A model generated the notes under the pieces. That model was not told the DNA's origin, did no database searches, and was given only the letters and a program-made list of their open reading frames with translations. The position numbers and the translations under genes were made by a program. This document shows, in pieces, positions 1-9,655 of a DNA stretch of 64,000 nt (positions are counted from its first letter, which is position 1; the number at the start of each line of letters is the position of its first letter). The DNA is from Terfezia claveryi. Its lineage: Eukaryota > Ascomycota > Pezizomycetes > Pezizales > Pezizaceae. The DNA lies in NCBI GenBank assembly GCA_015179025.1, contig WHUX01000063.1, positions 186,001 through 250,000 of the forward strand, given 5' to 3'.

Positions 1-38
1 ACGTCGTTAACGAGGGTGATGATGAGGATGAGGAGTAA
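1..38 (+). CDS. 3' end of a gene entering from the left edge (acidic C-terminus)
   Basis: The frame starting at base 3 reads VVNEGDDEDEE and then a TAA stop at 36-38. A very acidic C-terminal tail followed by AT-rich DNA is typical of a real gene end (chaperones, tubulins, nucleolar and RNA-binding proteins often end this way), but eleven residues cannot identify a family. The other two forward frames do not look like a protein end. The body of the gene lies outside the window. This is inference from composition only. Confidence 0.4.
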   Translation, partial: VVNEGDDEDEE

Positions 39-882
39 ATATTCCATCCCTTCTTGGATTCTACTGCTCCAGCGAATATGGTACGTTGCCCTCTGGGAAG
101 ACAGCGGAGTACTGGCCTGGGAAGACAGCGGAGTACTGGCTTGCTGACTGGGGTGGTAGATGCTTGACGCTACGGGTTGATACGTATACACCGGGATTGT
201 TGCGATTATTTAGCATAGGGATATGTTCTTGTAAATAGACGTTGTTTGGGAATGGAAAAGCTCTTTGCTTGCGTTGGTGGAGGCATTGTTTTGTTCCAAT
301 CCTCATATTGTGGAAGCGCAACCGGACCCACTTAACTATTCAACTTCAGTTTTCTTTGCTTTATGTAGAAAAAGAAGTTCTAGAGGATGTAATATGGATC
401 GATCATGTGGGAATAAGTCTGCCCTCAGGAATTGAACTTTCTTTTTCTCGCACTGATATGCTGTGATATGGCTTTTGAACTGTTCGACCACCCTCCCAAT
501 CGCAATTGAACTTTTTCAGGGTCCATCACAGCGCAGCCAATTACAACGCACGTACGGGGGTCAGTTGTTTCGGGCCTGCGACGCTTCAATTTTTGATCTT
601 ACTAACCAGGTCTTTTTTTACACCCCATCACCGTCAGCAGTCAAGGAGAGGCGACAAGTCTTTTGATTGGTCTGGCTGGGATCCCTACTGTCCCTTGCCC
701 AACCCCAATACGTTCGCTGGTGGCCAAATCATCCCCTAAAGGCGAAAGCTTAAGGGTCCCTTGGTATTGGCATTTCTGTACTTTTGGAGGTCTGCGATAT
801 CTCGAAGCTTTAGCTTCAATTACTCCAACATTCTTCTTTCGAATCCGGTTCCAGCTTACTCCTTTCCAGCACTGCTGCCATC
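39..882. other. intergenic region with a 24-bp tandem duplication
   Basis: No convincing gene is seen. At 93-140 a 24-bp unit beginning CTGGGAAGACAGCGG occurs twice in perfect tandem. The last 100 bases before 883 are pyrimidine-rich, as in fungal promoters and leaders. The small open frames here lack coding character. Confidence 0.6.
93..140. repeat. 24-bp perfect tandem repeat, two copies
   Basis: Copies at 93-116 and 117-140 are identical. They lie about 750 bp upstream of the ANP1 homologue and just downstream of the gene end at the left edge. No function is evident. Confidence 0.9.
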
Positions 883-1977
883 ATGGCGTCCCGTTCGTTA
901 CGTCGCTCTAATCCCATAACGCTCGTGCTTGCACTGATGCTTGTACTGGGTTTTATGCTCTTCATCCTCACACCAGACAAGTCCGACCCCATCCCAAAGA
1001 CCGTGGCCCCAGCAAGAAGTCGGAAACCACCGGCGGTACAACGGTATCATATGAACACCCTGAAAGCCACCGCCAGCCCGATAGCCAACCAAGAAAAGGT
1101 CATTATCCTCACCCCCTTAGCAAAGTTCTACGACGAGTACTGGAGGAATCTGTTGAAGCTCAACTACCCGCGTGAGCTCGTTGAACTGGGTTTTATCATT
1201 CCAAAAGGTCGTGAGGGAAACTTGGCTCTCTCAAAGTTGCAAGATGTGGTCCACAAAGTGCAGACAGGGAAAAAGAAAGACCAATTCGCCAAGGTCACTA
1301 TCCTGAGACAGGATTTTGATTCTCCAGCGTCTCAAAATGAAAAGGATAGACACGCTTTGTCTGCTCAGAAGGCTAGACGGGCAGCTATGTCGAAGGCGAG
1401 AAACAGTTTGTTGTTCAGCGTACTCCGTCCCGATATCGCGTGGGTCCTTTGGCTTGATGCCGATATCATTGAAACACCCCCAACACTCATTCAGGACCTT
1501 GCATCCCACGACAAGGCGGTTATTGTTCCTAATTGCTTTCAGAGATATAAGGAGGGTGGGGTCTCGAAGATAAGGCCCTACGATTACAACTCATGGCACG
1601 ACTCGAATGAGGCATTAAAGATGGCAGATACAATGGGCAAGGACGACATCGTACTTGAGGGTTATAGGGAAATGGCGACGTGGAGGCTGTTGATGACCGG
1701 TGAATACAAGGAGCACGGGAGTGTTCACGACGAGACCAAGCTGGACGGGGTTGGAGGAACTGCGTTGTTGGTGAAGGCAGAAGTGCATCGTGATGGAGCG
1801 ATGTTCCCACCCTTCCCGTTCTATCACCTCATTGAGACAGAAGGTTTTGCGAAGATGGCAAGGAGATTGGGGTATCAGCCTTTTGGGCTTCCAAATTACC
1901 TGGTAAATCTAGCTCCCTGCAAGCTACCATGTGATTATCCACTGACTTTCCTTTAGGTTTATCACTATAATGAATAA
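883..1977 (+). CDS. ANP1: Golgi alpha-1,6-mannosyltransferase, Anp1 subunit of mannan polymerase II (GT62)
   Basis: Type II Golgi membrane enzyme of glycosyltransferase family 62 (Anp1/Mnn9/Van1), which extends the alpha-1,6 mannose backbone of N-glycans within the mannan polymerase complex, using GDP-mannose. Exons are 883-1902 and 1957-1977; the 54-bp phase-0 intron starts GTAAAT and ends TTTAG. Without splicing the frame would run into a foreign tail, whereas splicing gives the family's terminal motif NYLVYHYNE and a protein of 346 residues. A hydrophobic signal-anchor spans about residues 12-29 (LVLALMLVLGFMLFIL). The nucleotide-sugar/metal DxD motif is in WVLWLDADI, followed by the family blocks ETPPTLIQDLASHDK, VIVPNCFQ, LDGVGGTALLVKA and FPFYHLIETEGFAKMA. 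Similarity fits Anp1 better than Mnn9 or Van1 (YDEYWRNLLKLNYP, GFIIPK). The ATG sits in TCATGG at the first methionine. Family assignment is secure; the complex role is taken from known homologues. Confidence 0.95.
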
Positions 1978-2689
1978 TAACATTTAACTTTGCCCCTCAC
2001 CCAACAATATTCTCAGATGTCAATTCTGTGTCTGATACTATCAATCAGTTTTTTTAACGGTCTTTTATATCAAGTCCTAATACGTGGTGCATAGATGTGG
2101 TGTGTTTCTCCAGCGTTATTGGGGTGGTTGCTGCCTCTATGTTTTGTTTTCGATATAATTTCGGTTTTATCTTCCTCTTCAGTCTCCTCCTTTTTCTGGT
2201 TTCTGGTTTTTTAGTTCTTTAACGGCATAGAAAAAAAAAGGCCTCACTCTCTTTTCGGCGCGTTTGGAATACCCACGATAAAGCCCCGGACACTTTTCGG
2301 CGTGCCGAAAGTTCCCATTCGGCTAGTACCGGGGATGTTACCAACCGGCATCGTGATGCCGTGCTGGTGGTAACTTAACGACTCTCCAGGGGACCTGATA
2401 TTTGTACATACCTTGTGATCGGGAATAGAGATAATGACTGGGTACGAGATAATGATGACGTTTTGCACTTCCCAATATCGCCATTTTCACAGTCACAGGA
2501 AGGAAGCATTGAGCTACCTTATGATGATGATACTCGGGCTCTGGAAGCAGCTGCTATGATATAACTGATTATAGGATGTGCGATATCTGCTTTTATAAAG
2601 GTACGTCTTCTGCCCTATTTCACAGAGGCACTGCAGATCAACCACAAGCCTAGATCTTTGATCACAGTCGGATTTCGATTCCTTTCACC
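1978..2689. other. intergenic region between ANP1 and the disordered-protein gene
   Basis: Nothing coding is recognised. The stretch holds T-rich DNA after the ANP1 stop, an A9 run near 2231, and a TATA-like stretch (TTTATAAAGG, about 2593-2602) roughly 90 bp before the next start codon. It probably contains the ANP1 3' end and the promoter of the next gene. Confidence 0.5.
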
Positions 2690-4423
2690 ATGCCATATTT
2701 TATTCAACCAGTCGCTCTTTTTTCAGAGCAAACGCTCACCACCCTCCTTTTGTGGGATTTCGATGTCGACCAAATTGTTGGTATGCCAGACATTACCCCT
2801 ACAGAAGTGCTCCCAACCGGCGCCCAAGTATCTAAACCTGTGCAAAACCCAACGGTGGGGGATTGCATTGAGGTCTGTGGTGCCAATGATTGTGACTACC
2901 TTCGTGCTATGCCGGGGTTTAATAAGAACGACGAACTCAGCGTGTCCGAGAGGGTAGCAAGGGATATTCTGGGTGATGTGGATGGTGCGGATGATTTATC
3001 AGTCCAAAGAGCTGCCTGGGGACTAGCACCACAGGAGAGATGTGGGGCAAGCCGGGCACAGGAGAAGCTTCGAAAGAGGCAATGGTATCCAGACCCCCAT
3101 AGACAGGAATATGATTATGCTCCATCAACCGATTATTATGGACCGGAACAAGACCCGTACTTGTACGAAAGCCAGTATGGGGAACTCCCTCTCGAGTTTT
3201 ACGAGCCCAAGGAATATGATGCGTATCATAGGAAAGGACAGTCCAAGACACAGAATCTCCAGAACGAGTATCCTCACCTGAAGAGTGCGCCGAATAACGC
3301 CCCACAAACTCAACAGAGTAACAGAAATGTCAAGATCACCAACGACAACTCCGGAAGCGTCAACGGCAAGGAAAAGAAGAACGACGAGAGAATCAATTCT
3401 GCCTTGACCGATCCACCCCGCAGGAATGTCGGCGCTCCTTCCCCAGCTGCCAAGCCGAATCTCAATAAGGGTTCTACAAAGAGGTACCCCATCGGCACCA
3501 TAAAGCCCAAGAGCCGCCAGTCCAGCTCCTCGGAGTCTCATAGCTCCGATCCAATCATTGCTTTCCACAGTGTCCCCACCACCGATGATATCCCTACTCA
3601 GTCTCATGTTGATTCCCAAGCTCTCGAGCAAGCATCCGACGTAGCAGAGGCTGTTCCTGAAGCACCCCAGGCAGCCCCTCAAGACCGATCCATCCCACAT
3701 GTTCAAAAGACCGAGCACCCCGATGGGTCAGTCGAGTACTCCTTCGGCGTTGTCTCGGGCGAAGTTAGTGTCTACAATGAAGGCGACGCCCCCAAGAAAC
3801 GCGGTAGAAATAAGAGCGTCATCTCCAACCTGAAATCCCAATTGGGGATCGACGATGAATCTCCTCCTCGCGACCGCACGGGGTGGATGCGCAAGTCAAA
3901 GCGTCACGTTGTTCCCGAGAATAAACTCTCTGCAAAGAACGCCAAAGAGAAGACCGTAAGCGAGGAGGGCGGCGTTGATCTTAAAGAGAGCGTACAATCC
4001 CAGCGCACGCCAAACCAGAAAGCAGACTTTCTACGTGCAAATGGGAATAAGCCTCTTCCAAAAAATCAGGCCCCTCAACTAGCTCATAATGATAAGCAAA
4101 CTCCTAAGCAAGCTGCTCCTGTCCTAACACAGCCTCAACTTAAACCCCAACCAGAGCAATCGAAGGAGGAGGAGGAGGCCGCGGCGCAACAGGAGATTAC
4201 TGACCAGCAGAAGGCAGAGTTTGAGCGGCTAAGGAGGCAATCTATTAAGCAGTTTTATAAAAATCTGGCTGCTCAGGGTCAGGATGTTAATAGGGACAAG
4301 GAGGCGGAGAAGAAGATTACAGAGGAGGCTACAAGAGTGTCGAGCGAGAATGCACAGAAGAAGAGGGAAGAGAGGGCGAGGAGGCTTCAAGGGAAGGAGC
4401 CAAAGGCGGAGAATTGGGCGTAG
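2690..4423 (+). CDS. hypothetical charged, largely disordered protein (577 aa)
   Basis: A single uninterrupted frame of 577 codons opens at an ATG in the strong context CACCATG. I do not recognise the family. The first 80 residues are the most protein-like (PYFIQPVALFSEQTLTTLLL, then a cysteine-containing stretch GDCIEVCGANDCDY). Residues 120-180 are rich in Tyr, Pro and Asp. About 180-470 is low-complexity Ser/Asn/Gln/Lys/Pro and probably unstructured, with basic patches such as KKRGRNKS. The last 100 residues are strongly charged (EEEEAAAQQ, then an Arg/Glu/Lys-rich stretch ending KAENWA) and should form a long helix or coiled coil. There is no transmembrane segment or clear signal peptide. 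Its length, uniform codon use and clean 3' end support a real gene. A scaffold or nucleic-acid-binding protein would fit, but no function can be assigned. Confidence 0.72.
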   Translation: MPYFIQPVALFSEQTLTTLLLWDFDVDQIVGMPDITPTEVLPTGAQVSKPVQNPTVGDCIEVCGANDCDYLRAMPGFNKNDELSVSERVARDILGDVDGADDLSVQRAAWGLAPQERCGASRAQEKLRKRQWYPDPHRQEYDYAPSTDYYGPEQDPYLYESQYGELPLEFYEPKEYDAYHRKGQSKTQNLQNEYPHLKSAPNNAPQTQQSNRNVKITNDNSGSVNGKEKKNDERINSALTDPPRRNVGAPSPAAKPNLNKGSTKRYPIGTIKPKSRQSSSSESHSSDPIIAFHSVPTTDDIPTQSHVDSQALEQASDVAEAVPEAPQAAPQDRSIPHVQKTEHPDGSVEYSFGVVSGEVSVYNEGDAPKKRGRNKSVISNLKSQLGIDDESPPRDRTGWMRKSKRHVVPENKLSAKNAKEKTVSEEGGVDLKESVQSQRTPNQKADFLRANGNKPLPKNQAPQLAHNDKQTPKQAAPVLTQPQLKPQPEQSKEEEEAAAQQEITDQQKAEFERLRRQSIKQFYKNLAAQGQDVNRDKEAEKKITEEATRVSSENAQKKREERARRLQGKEPKAENWA

Positions 4424-7400
4424 ATTAGCGGGGAAATATGCCCCAATGGTGAGCTGTGGTTTTGTGATTTTAATTGACCTTTGATAGATAGAATGGTGTG
4501 TGTTTTCTGGTCCTTTTTTTGAACAGCTGTATCTTTTTTTTTTTTTTTTGGGGGGGAGGCGGTTTTCCTTGGGGGTTCTTTATCACATTCTTTGGCGAGT
4601 CTGGCTGGCCCAGGCCCAAACCCTACTTTATGCACAAACGAAACACAATATTAAAACAAAAACAATTTATCAAACTGCTTTTTTTACGCCCACACATGGC
4701 ACTACACTATACCGCCAGAGCAAGCCCCTCCCTATCCCCCTTACCTACCCGCTCACAATGGGTAAGTAAGGCATAGGAAGGCAGAGTCATTGCCAGGCCG
4801 GTCACCGGACACAAATATAACCGACATACCCCGATTTCCTCCCGGTACAACAGGGCTCCCGGCTCCGTGGGAGTGGATAGGGGAGTGCAGAAATGGAGGA
4901 AAGGTGGGGGAAATGGAGTGAGGAATGGAGTGAGGTGGGGTGGGGTGGGGTGGGGTGGGGTCATGGGGTGGGGTCATGGGGTGGGGGTGATGGGGTTGAT
5001 GGGGGCGGAGCTAAGGGGCACTGGGAGATTCCTGATATTTTTTGATGGTGGTTTTGGCTTTGTTCTAGGAGGTAGAGGGGGAAGGGAGCGTTGGACGTTC
5101 TCGGGTTGTATAGAATTGTTTGAATTTTTTTTTTATTTTTGCTTTTGTAGAGACGGTGGAGAATGGGAATGGTTTATGTATAAATGTGGTGGAGATACTA
5201 GGTACTTATGGAAAATTTATTGGTTTTCGTTTAAATGACCATACTAGGTGATCAGTATCTTTATGATTAGGTAGCGTGAATCAGGGTTTAAGGGCGCGGG
5301 GTCAAATCTCGGGTGAAAACCTGAGGTTACCCTCAACCTGAGCTAGTTGTGCCCCTCCCACCCCCAGTTAAATGAGGACGGAACCGATTTCTATATTTAC
5401 GAAGGAGGGATAAGGATGTCAGGCCTGTGGGGTATTCTATTATAGTTTATAACTTGGGTTTTTTCCCGTCAAGTATCGTTCGTTCCATGCTGACTGTGTA
5501 TCTTTCGAGGCAGCAGTGGTGTGCAAGTAAGAAAGAGTAAGCTTACAGGAGAAGTAATACCAAAATAAAATAAATCCGGGAGTGAAGTGATGTTTCCCGG
5601 AATATTAATGACTGGAAACAGATATTAATGTTGTCCGAACTTAAGGACGGCTTTCAAATTGAAAAATGAATCTTGCTGCACAATGTAGGGGCTGTGATTT
5701 TGTCGCGATAGAGCGCTCTCATATTTCAAAAGTGAATTGGACGTGTAAAATAATAGAGCGCGCACCTCAAGTGGAGCCCTCCACCGAGAGCCAGCCGTAC
5801 GATACTTCGTATGTAACAGTGGTGCTCGATGTCCCTCTTCATCAAATAGTGAACTGTGTTTTAGGTCAAGAAATATGATTGATTGAACAGATTTGTAGGA
5901 GGAAGAGGTCCGGCATATCGTTATTTGAAATTACTTGAAACAACCCTGATACTCTATATGATCAATGGCGACCACAACCGAAAAAACCACCAGATACCTC
6001 AAGCGCAACAGCAACGGCCCTGTTGTGAAGGATGAAGCGTCTCAAAAGGTGCAAACAGAGCCGTTTGGTAGTTACCCTGGGGGCCCTTCCAAATTCCAAG
6101 ACGGGCCCCCGAGCACCAGGTACAAATTGTAGAAGTGTCCGCCCATAATTCGTATCAGACCACGCACCACAGACCACCATCCTCACACCTCACACTCCAC
6201 ACTTCACACTTCATACTTCACACCTCCACTTCCTTCTCTTTCCCTTTCGTTCACTGCTCTGTTTGCTCTCACTCAACGACGCTCCGGAAGTGTTTTGCAA
6301 CGCCTGTCTCAGAGCCCCTGCATACCCACGTTGTTTCGTGATCACCGGAGCTTCGAGGCTAGCGCTATACTCTTTTTAACTGCATCATGAGCTTCCGAGG
6401 TTGGTAGATGATAATAACCAGACTAGATGATAATAATCAACTCCACTGCGAGAAATTTCTAGCTAAGCGCTGACATTACTTATTTCTAGAAAACGAGGCG
6501 TAGACGAACGAAAGGCAAAGAAAGCCACAGAGCTGCTTGTATATAACTGCCCGCGCGCTCGTATATCGTCAGATCATCATCCAACACTTTCACCTCCGTC
6601 ATTGCACATCTGGGACAAGCAGCGCCGTCATATTCACTTTTTTGCGAACACAATATCATTGTTTTTCTTTTGCTTTTTTTAAGAGCTTTCTGGAGCTGTC
6701 GACCAGCTTTGCATACAATAGGATTGTCTTGCTTTTACCGCTGATTATATACCAGGTATGTACCTCGCATTCTCATTTGTAAATGTCTCGAAGCTCGCTA
6801 CCTCTCACTTCCCGTCCCATTTTCTTGGAATATTACATTTTTTCCTTGGATATCATTCATGCATTGGTTGAGGCTTCTGCGGCGCGGGGTTGGGCAGTTG
6901 GTTCAGGCTGAAGAGGTCGAGATCCAACACATCGTACCCAGACGCCCTCCATGTTGGGATGTCCCTTTGAATGCTTTCCAGCGCGGCCCGGGAGAAGAGA
7001 CAAGGTGAGGGGGTAAGCGGGGCGTCAGTGGATGGATACTCGAGCCAGGGTTCTTCGGGTGGGGATACAGACCAGCGATTGGCTCCGCTGCATCTGACCT
7101 ACGTCGCAGTGGAGGTGGAGGTGGAGGCCATCGATATCTGTTATTTCGTTTCTCACACCTGCTGGGGAGTTGTTGTCTAATACTGTGCTGGGATTGGCAG
7201 GAAATTCTAGTCCATTCGCTAAGTTTTGATTCACCGCTTGCCAGTCCCTTCACCAACGAGACAAGAGCTGTAAACGCCCAGCTAAGTGTTGCCGACCTCT
7301 CTCATAACAGAGAAGTTGAATATTAAAAGGCCCAGCTTCGTCGTCCCGACAGTGAGATCTCTGCAAGTGGATCGTCTATTTACCCTTCTCCCTGCATATT

Positions 7401-7641
7401 AGCTCTTCTCCAGATTCCTGTTTAATTTGCTGTAGCTCGCCCCTGTTACGTTTTTTGTGGGCCCCCTGTTCCCCTCCGAGAGCAAAACTCGCCTACGGAA
7501 GCGGAGCTATCAGACGGAGTAATTCTATTTCAGTTGAAAAAAACCGATTAGCCGTCTTACCGTCGTCGCTTGTCCGGACAGAGTAAGACAGTCATCGCCT
7601 TCGCGTTATTTAATCAGTCGCTGCCTGTTTATATTCTGGAG
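4424..7641. other. 3.2-kb intergenic region; probable long NAD kinase leader at its right end
   Basis: No gene is supported. Contents in order: a T17-G7 homopolymer junction (about 4532-4555), a GGGGT-rich tract (4934-5007), a CA/CT-rich stretch (about 6175-6240), and a run of pyrimidine-rich leader-like DNA from 6540. A good donor (AG then GTATGT near 6757) and a good acceptor (TATTTCAG ending near 7532) could bound an intron in the 5' leader of the NAD kinase gene; this is inference. Short open frames here (for example 5666-5878) look random. Confidence 0.5.
4934..5007 (+). repeat. GGGGT-rich tandem tract
   Basis: GGGGT is repeated five times and then broken by TCAT spacers before further GGGG runs, all on the plus strand. 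At least eight runs of four or more G lie within about 75 bases, so the strand could form G-quadruplexes. It lies about 500 bp past the stop at 4423. It is not telomeric in form (no TTAGGG). Confidence 0.8.
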
Positions 7642-9655
7642 ATGGCCGCAATGGCTGCTCAGAAGTTGTCTGAGATTACAATCGTGCCCGACGTTGCTAG
7701 CCCCGCTACCGCCCAAGGCTCGAGAATTTGCTGTGCAGCAACGAACATAACAGCACCCGAGGCAATTGGGACAACAGCGGAGAAGTCGAATACTGCAGCT
7801 CCTCCACTGAGCCAATATTCACCACCATCACCGCTGGACATTCTGACCCCAGTCTCAGGGAGTGCGACGAAGCTGCCGTCGGCCGCTGGTGTAGCTGTGA
7901 ACGTTACTCCAATTCCAATCACCACTGCTGCAAATAGCAGTTCCAGCAGAAACGTCGGCAAACCAACTTCCGAAAGCTTGAAGAAGCCTACGGCTTTGAG
8001 CCTTGCATCGAGCAGTACGACAGCACCGGGTGTATCTCCGTCTAGGCTGCAATCGCAGTCAGCCTCGTCTGTAGCACCTAAGTTCCTTCGCTCGCCCAAG
8101 GGTTTTCAGACTCACCGACAGAACGCACTTAGTGAGTCGATTCCACGCCAGACTATGCTTAAAGCCCTCGCCTCGACGAAATCCCGGGGCCCCCTCACTG
8201 CTGGCCTCGAGCCTGGTTCTGCAATATTAAGTGCTAAAATGGACTCGCTTACGATCAACACTCCCGGTTCTGGTATGATCGATGGATCTCTTAAACATCC
8301 TCTACAGTCTCCGTGCTTCTTTCACGAGAGATTTGATGATGTGATTAATATCGACAAAGTTCTTGAGGAGGTTCAGGCCGATGCCGAGTACACATCTCAT
8401 CACCGTTTGCTCCGAACTGCAGCGGGGGTGAGGGAGGTTGCGAGGCAGCTTGGTAGGAAGCCGATAAAATTGCAAGTGAAGAGTGTGATGATTGTTACAA
8501 AGGCAAGGGACAACACCCTTGTTACCTTGACAAGGGAGGTTGCTCGTTGGCTCATGAAGACTCCGCGATATGGGTCTGATTTGGGCGTGAATGTCTACGT
8601 TGATGAGAAGTTACAAAAGTCAAAGAGGTTCGATGCAGAGGGGTTGATCAAGTCAGAGCCGAGATTTGCGAGTATGCTCAAGTACTGGACTCCGGATCTT
8701 TGCTGGACCAGCCCGGAGAAGTTTGATCTTGTTTTGACGTTGGGTGGGGATGGAACCGTGTTGTTTACATCCTGGCTCTTCCAGAGAGTTGTACCACCAA
8801 TTCTGAGCTTTAGCTTGGGCAGTTTGGGGTTCATGACCAACTTTCCTTTTGATATGTACAAAGAGCATCTTGATAAGGTGCTCACAGAGGGAATGAGGAT
8901 CAATATGCGGATGAGGTTCACTTGTACTGTCTACCGAAACAGCAAGGGACAAATGGAAGAGGCAGAACAGTTTGAAGTCCTAAATGGTGAGTAAACCCCT
9001 CTCCCCAAACCCAGGAGAGAAAGTATCTGAATCTAACATTCCTTCTCCAGAACTGGTCATCGACCGCGGCCCATCCCCCTACGTCTCAAATCTCGAACTC
9101 TACGGCGACGACGAACTCCTAACCGTCATCCAGGCAGATGGCTGCATCTTCTCCACCCCCACTGGCTCTACCGCTTACTCCCTCTCTGCTGGCGGATCCC
9201 TCGTTCACCCGGACATCCCCGCCATCCTCCTCACCCCCATTTGCCCACACACGCTATCCTTCCGCCCCATGCTACTCACCGACTCAATGCATCTCCGCAT
9301 CTCCGTCCCCCGTTCATCCCGCGCAACTGCCTACTGCGCATTCGACGGAAAGGGAAGAATCGAATTAAAGCAGGGAGATTATGTCATTCTTCAGGCGTCG
9401 CAGTATCCTTTCCCGACGGTATTGAGCTCGGGAACGGAATGGTTTGAGAGTATTGCGAGGACGTTGAGGTGGAATAGTCGCGGGGCGCAGCAGAAGGCGT
9501 GGAGTGGGAGTGTCAGTGGGGACAGTGCATTGGGGGAGGAGGTGGATACGATTGAGGGGGAACCCGAGTGGGATATTGATACGGATAGTGCGGTATATAG
9601 TGATAATTCGGGGAGTAACAGTCCATTGAAGAGAGCGATGTTGTTGGGGGTGTAG
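7642..9655 (+). CDS. UTR1: NAD kinase (ATP-NAD kinase, cytosolic Utr1 type)
   Basis: Phosphorylates NAD(H) to NADP(H), the sole route to cellular NADP. Exons are 7642-8986 and 9051-9655; the 64-bp intron starts GTGAGT, ends CTCCAG and splits a Glu codon, restoring the conserved NELVIDRGPSP block. The product is 649 residues. The N-terminal 200 or so residues are Ser/Ala/Thr/Pro-rich and probably disordered, as in fungal Utr1 proteins. The kinase fold follows: LTLGGDGTVLF with the GGDG motif at 368-371, the NE pair at 448-449, and TPTGSTAYSLSAGGSLVHP with TPTGS at 484-488. The C-terminal 70 residues are acidic and Ser-rich. The open frame extends upstream through a non-ATG codon; the first ATG in frame is at 7642, with a second nine bases later. 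No mitochondrial presequence is obvious, so Utr1 rather than Pos5. The family call is secure. Confidence 0.95.

Noticed and set aside
5270..5360. tRNA-like T-arm string (GGGGTCAAATCTCGGG)
   Set aside because: No matching acceptor stem, D-arm or anticodon arm can be folded around it.
7570..7641. N-terminal extension of the NAD kinase frame upstream of 7642
   Set aside because: The extension opens at TTG, not ATG, and no in-frame ATG precedes 7642. Fungal nuclear genes start at ATG.
7659..8099. 146-codon minus-strand open frame
   Set aside because: Antisense shadow of the Ala/Ser-rich NAD kinase N-terminus.
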